Position numbers and translations under genes: made by a program. From a virus: a stretch of DNA of 42,437 nucleotides. How positions within the stretch are numbered: position 1 is the first letter of the stretch; every line of letters begins with the position of its first letter. Positions 39,894 through 42,437 of the stretch are shown here, in pieces. The DNA is taken from positions 1-42,437 of IMG/VR virus record IMGVR_UViG_3300031576_000128. One strand, written 5' to 3'. The notes below the pieces were generated by a model. It was not told the DNA's origin and ran no database searches. It saw only the letters and a program-made list of their open reading frames with translations.

Positions 39894-40366
39894 CCTTCCT
39901 CCTGTTGGGTGGAGAGGGCGGCACCCGGGACGTTCTCGATCCAGACCAGGGAGGGTCGAGCCTCGTCGATGATGCGACGGAACTCGGGCCAGAGGTATCG
40001 CTCGTCGGACTTGCCTCCTCGCTTGCCGGCGGTTGAGAAGGGCTGGCGAGGGAATCCGCCGATGATGAGGTCAACGTCCCCCCTTCGCCGAGTACGTCCG
40101 TCAATGTCAGCCCGTCGTGATGGCCCATCCGCGCAGGCGTCCGCCGCACCGCCGTCCGGTTCCGCACCGCCGTCGCATCCAGGGTCACGGGGGTAGGTAG
40201 CAACATCACCCCATCGTTCGACGTCAGGCCAGTGTCGTTCGAGAACAGCGGAACACGATCGGTCCCACTCGATCTGCGCGACGCATCGGAACCCGAGGGC
40301 TTCGGCTGCGAGGTCGAGACCCCCGACACCGGAGAACAGCGAGAGGTAGGTTCCTCGGTCATCCAC
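39890..40366 (-). pseudogene. Truncated C5-cytosine methyltransferase with altered catalytic site
   Basis: The 158-aa frame has the S-adenosylmethionine motif LSLFSGVGGLDLA, motif IV as GGFPRQPFS, and ENVPG. The catalytic cysteine of the usual PCQ triad is Arg (codon CGC instead of TGC), the target-recognition domain and motifs VIII-X are missing, and the stop follows STQQEEG. About 38 unusual Asp/Arg/Gly-rich residues separate the WGDVAT and DVDLIIGG parts. In the next frame that stretch reads LLPTPVTLDATAVRNRTAV, which resembles a segment normally found in the C-terminal part of phage cytosine methylases. The gene is therefore probably decayed and rearranged and should not methylate. It could still bind DNA. 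The start GTG at 40366 is tentative. Confidence 0.72.
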
Positions 40367-40398
40367 GCTCCAGCCTCGCTACGTAGTGCCCCCCGCGT

Positions 40399-40563
40399 TC
40401 ACAGCGACCACGGCGCCCATCCCCCGGCGCGCACCATCTTCGCCGTCACGAGCACGTTGGCCCGAGCCTGTAGCACCGGGACCTGCGGCCACGCCCGGGG
40501 GAACCAGCGCGCCCGCAGGAAGACCTGCACACGCCCGGGCCAGTAGCGGGCGAGGTGCTGCCG
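40399..40563 (-). pseudogene. Remnant of a duplicated transglycosylase C-terminus
   Basis: In one frame the segment ends ARQHLARYWPGRV, FLRARWFPRAWPQVPVLQAR and ANVLVTAKMVRAGGWAPWSL. This matches the last 50 residues of the intact secreted transglycosylase at 41175-41687 (LRERWFPRTWPEVPILQAR and similar), and the DNA also matches over about 120 bp. No start codon or catalytic part belongs to it, and the HNH gene stands directly upstream where the rest should be. It looks like a leftover copy cut off by the HNH element. Confidence 0.7.
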
Positions 40564-40565
40564 GG

Positions 40566-41141
40566 CTAGGACAAATGCACCCAGGTTCGGCGCCTGACCA
40601 AATCGCAGACGGTCGCTGGGCTCACGCCGAACTCCCGCGCCAATGCGGCGCCGCTCGCCCCGGTCACAGCCCGTGCCCTGATCTGCAAGACGCTCTCGGT
40701 CGTTAGCTTCGCGTTCCCGTGCAACTCTCCTGACGTGCGCGCCCCGCTGTAGCACGCGCATCCCGGCTGCTGCTCGCACCCCACGCGATGACGGCCCCGG
40801 TGGTGTGGCGTAGGCGCCTTGTCCCTGCCCTTCGCTCGCATGTCCGCGAAGTTCTCCGCGGAAGACCCAAGGAACAGATGCGCCGGGTTGACGCATGGCG
40901 GGTTGTCGCAGCGATGACACACGCAGAGCCCCCCTGCAGAGACCCCGTGGGCGAGCTCGAAGGCCACTCGGTGCGTCAGGAGGTTGCCGTTTCCCTTGCC
41001 AGGGGCGCGGATGAGTCCGTAGGTCGGGGGAGATCCCATCCGGCGCACCCGTGCACCCCGCCATTCCCAGCACTCGTCGGGACCCCGCACGTCGACCTTC
41101 GGCCAGAACCGGTCCTCTATTGGTCGGGGTGGGTATCCCAT
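40566..41141 (-). CDS. HNH endonuclease with C-terminal DNA-binding helix-turn-helix
   Basis: Starts at ATG 41141 (GTG 41144 also possible) without a clear ribosome site. The HNH_3 core is RFWPKVDVRG, DECWEWRGARV, THRVAF and CHRCDNPPCVNPAHLFLGS. The C-terminal part HGNAKLTTESVLQIRARA and ALAREFGVSPATVCDLVRRR is the helix-turn-helix common in phage homing HNH proteins. It should cut DNA at a long site, and is likely a mobile free-standing homing gene. It lies between the intact transglycosylase gene and a fragment of its duplicate. Confidence 0.86.
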   Translation of the reverse strand: MGYPPRPIEDRFWPKVDVRGPDECWEWRGARVRRMGSPPTYGLIRAPGKGNGNLLTHRVAFELAHGVSAGGLCVCHRCDNPPCVNPAHLFLGSSAENFADMRAKGRDKAPTPHHRGRHRVGCEQQPGCACYSGARTSGELHGNAKLTTESVLQIRARAVTGASGAALAREFGVSPATVCDLVRRRTWVHLS

Positions 41142-41174
41142 CACCGTCGATGCTAGGTGTTGGCACCGACACAG

Positions 41175-41687
41175 CTACCCACCGCAATAGTCCGGCGCCG
41201 TCCAATCACACCACCCCCTCGCTCGTACCATCAGAGCGGCGATCAGCACGTTGGCTCGTGCTTGCAGGATCGGCACCTCGGGCCACGTTCGCGGGAACCA
41301 CCTCTCGCGAAGATAGGCGCGAACGCGGGTGGAGTGGAACCGGGAGAGTTCTTGGTAGATGCCGCACGAACCGTAAGAGGTCTCCGACCATGGCCGGCAG
41401 GCGGCTGCCTCGTTCGGATTCTTCGCCCAGGGGTTGAACCCGCTCTCCCTCTGCGCGATCACGAACGCCGTGTCGATCTCCTCGGGTATGCCGAACCGGG
41501 TGAACGCGCACCGGATCAGCGCTCGCATCTTCCGCTCACGCACGTCGGTCGGCGTGGAGCGGGTGACGTCGTAGCGGTCGGCGGAGCAGGGGCCGCGGCC
41601 GGTTGCCTGGGCTGTCGTTTCGATCATCAGACTCGGTCCTGTAGTTAGGGTCAGGGCTAAACAGATGTTGATCCAGCGCTTCTTCAT
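41175..41687 (-). CDS. Secreted lytic-transglycosylase-like protein (170 aa)
   Basis: ATG at 41687 has GGAGG eight bases upstream. The N-terminus KKRWINICLALTLTTGPSL and AQA before residue 29 are a classic signal peptide. The mature part has the SLT-like core: AFVIAQRESGFNPWAKNP (E81 catalytic candidate) and SYGSCGIYQ. The rest is a helical C-terminus (RERWFPRTWPEVPILQAR). It would cut glycan strands outside the membrane. It is in the minus (probably early or lysogenic) block, not with the lysis genes, so wall remodelling or exclusion are alternatives to lysis. Four further cysteines may form disulfides. Confidence 0.75.
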   Translation of the reverse strand: MKKRWINICLALTLTTGPSLMIETTAQATGRGPCSADRYDVTRSTPTDVRERKMRALIRCAFTRFGIPEEIDTAFVIAQRESGFNPWAKNPNEAAACRPWSETSYGSCGIYQELSRFHSTRVRAYLRERWFPRTWPEVPILQARANVLIAALMVRARGWCDWTAPDYCGG

Positions 41688-41735
41688 GGTTCGCACCTCC
41701 GGATCGTCGGCGCGCCGCTTGATAGGCGCGCTCGG

Positions 41736-42437
41736 TCACGGTGTGGTCTGTTGAGCGATCACCTCCCCAAGCACGCCCTGCGACAACCGACGCGCGGCTG
41801 CCTCCGCGTACAGCTCGTCGATCTCGATGCCGATGGCACGCCGACCCAGGAGCTTGGCCGCGAGCAGAGTGGAGCCGGACCCCGCGAACGGGTCACACAC
41901 GAGGCCCCCCCCCGGACACGAGTAGTCGATGAGCGGGGTCAGGATGCCGAGCGGCTTCTGGGTCGGATGCATGGCACGCCCGTGCTCGCTTCGCACCTTC
42001 ATGACCGAGCGCATCAGGCGAGTCCCGCCGTCCTGGCTCACATAGGGAGGGCGCTCGATGTCTCCGGTGTGTGTCGGGCGACGCTTCGACCTGACCGTTC
42101 GCGCGACCGCGTCAGGTGTCGTCTGTGGCTGCCTGAACACGTCGGCCCAGCGCCCCCGGTAGAACTGCACGACCAGCTCGTGCACGCGGCGGAAGCGGTC
42201 GGCGTGGAACACGCTCCCGTTGTGCTTCTCCCAGATGACCTCCTGTGCGTGGTGCCAGCCCTCGAAGTCCACGACGGTCTCCCTGAACATGCGCAGCGAC
42301 CCGAAGCACCACAGGACGTTGCACGGGAGTAAGGGGAGCCAGCCGTCTACCCTCCTGTCCCACCCGAGCTTGGTCTCACCGTAGGGCGGGTCTGTGATGA
42401 CGACGTCGACGTCGACGAGCGAGGGCATGACCTCGCG
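41736..42437 (-). CDS. DNA amino-methyltransferase, main part (N6-adenine or N4-cytosine)
   Basis: Continues from 1-181 across the join. With that N-terminus the protein is 251 aa. It shows DVVITDPPYGE (DPPY 34-37), HPTQKP at 175-180 and DPFAGSGST (202-206), the order of a beta-class methyltransferase (catalytic motif before the AdoMet motif). The middle (about residues 50-130) with Trp- and Arg-rich segments may be the target-recognition part. No restriction partner gene is seen, so it is an orphan enzyme, likely for protecting phage DNA or marking its origin. Specificity cannot be read from sequence. Confidence 0.92.
   Translation of the reverse strand, partial: REVMPSLVDVDVVITDPPYGETKLGWDRRVDGWLPLLPCNVLWCFGSLRMFRETVVDFEGWHHAQEVIWEKHNGSVFHADRFRRVHELVVQFYRGRWADVFRQPQTTPDAVARTVRSKRRPTHTGDIERPPYVSQDGGTRLMRSVMKVRSEHGRAMHPTQKPLGILTPLIDYSCPGGGLVCDPFAGSGSTLLAAKLLGRRAIGIEIDELYAEAAARRLSQGVLGEVIAQQTTP
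42311..42437. repeat. Right copy of 127-bp terminal direct repeat
   Basis: Identical base for base to 1-127. It lies inside the methyltransferase gene, so merging the copies restores the gene and gives a genome of 42,310 bp. The position inside a coding gene argues for an arbitrary linearisation point rather than a packaging end. Confidence 0.97.

Noticed and set aside
41536-41739. Minus-strand frame (67 aa) starting with GTG in a GTGA overlap with the methyltransferase stop
   Set aside because: It lies almost entirely over the transglycosylase start and signal peptide in another frame. The latter has a good ribosome site and a recognisable protein, whereas this frame ends in Arg/Pro/His-rich sequence typical of non-coding GC-rich DNA.

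Overview
This window is an essentially complete genome of a temperate, probably short-tailed (podovirus-type) bacteriophage with strongly G+C-rich DNA. The first 127 bases are identical to the last 127 bases. The sequence therefore closes into a circle of 42,310 bp, and the terminal DNA methyltransferase gene reads intact across the join. I infer a high-G+C, possibly actinobacterial host. The reasons are the base composition, apparently leaderless regulatory genes with the -10 box six or seven bases before the start codon, a phiC31 gp3-like protein, and many small overlapping genes. The sequence does not name a host, and I found no tRNA gene, no CRISPR array and no recognisable attP core.

Layout. 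On the circle there are two transcription blocks that diverge from an immunity-like switch at about 6.41-6.50 kb. The minus block (about 9.2 kb) runs from 6413 down to 1, crosses the join and ends near 39488. It encodes a Cro/C1-type regulator, a winged-helix protein, a Cas4/RecB-like nuclease, a phiC31 gp3-like protein, a DnaD/O-like replication protein with internal iteron-like repeats, a RuvC-like resolvase, two DNA methyltransferase genes (one degenerate), a secreted transglycosylase-like protein, an HNH endonuclease and several tiny Cys/His proteins. The plus block (about 33 kb) opens with a second Cro/C1-type repressor and a tyrosine integrase. It continues through accessory genes (DUF3560, an HNH protein, a second XerC/D-like recombinase) into the virion genes.

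Virion and lysis. The order is small and large terminase, a large portal, a putative scaffold, an SU10/DUF5309-type major capsid protein, many beta-rich fibre and appendage proteins (one with a glycosidase-like barrel), a connector, a beta-propeller nozzle-like protein, then three small and one giant (1611 aa) putative ejection protein. Two M15-type peptidoglycan peptidases and a holin candidate follow. There is no tape-measure, sheath or tail-tube gene, which is why I infer a short tail. No DNA polymerase, primase or replicative helicase is present, so the phage probably recruits host replication machinery.

Most striking. The 1611-aa late protein carries an ADP-ribosyltransferase-like module followed by a RelA/SpoT-like nucleotide pyrophosphotransferase module, both with apparently intact active-site motifs, inside what looks like a protein injected with the DNA. 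Other points of interest are the candidate origin inside the replication gene, a gp3-type directionality factor in a genome that has only tyrosine recombinases, and a rearranged minus-strand locus where a duplicated transglycosylase tail, an HNH gene and an Arg-for-Cys cytosine methyltransferase lie together.
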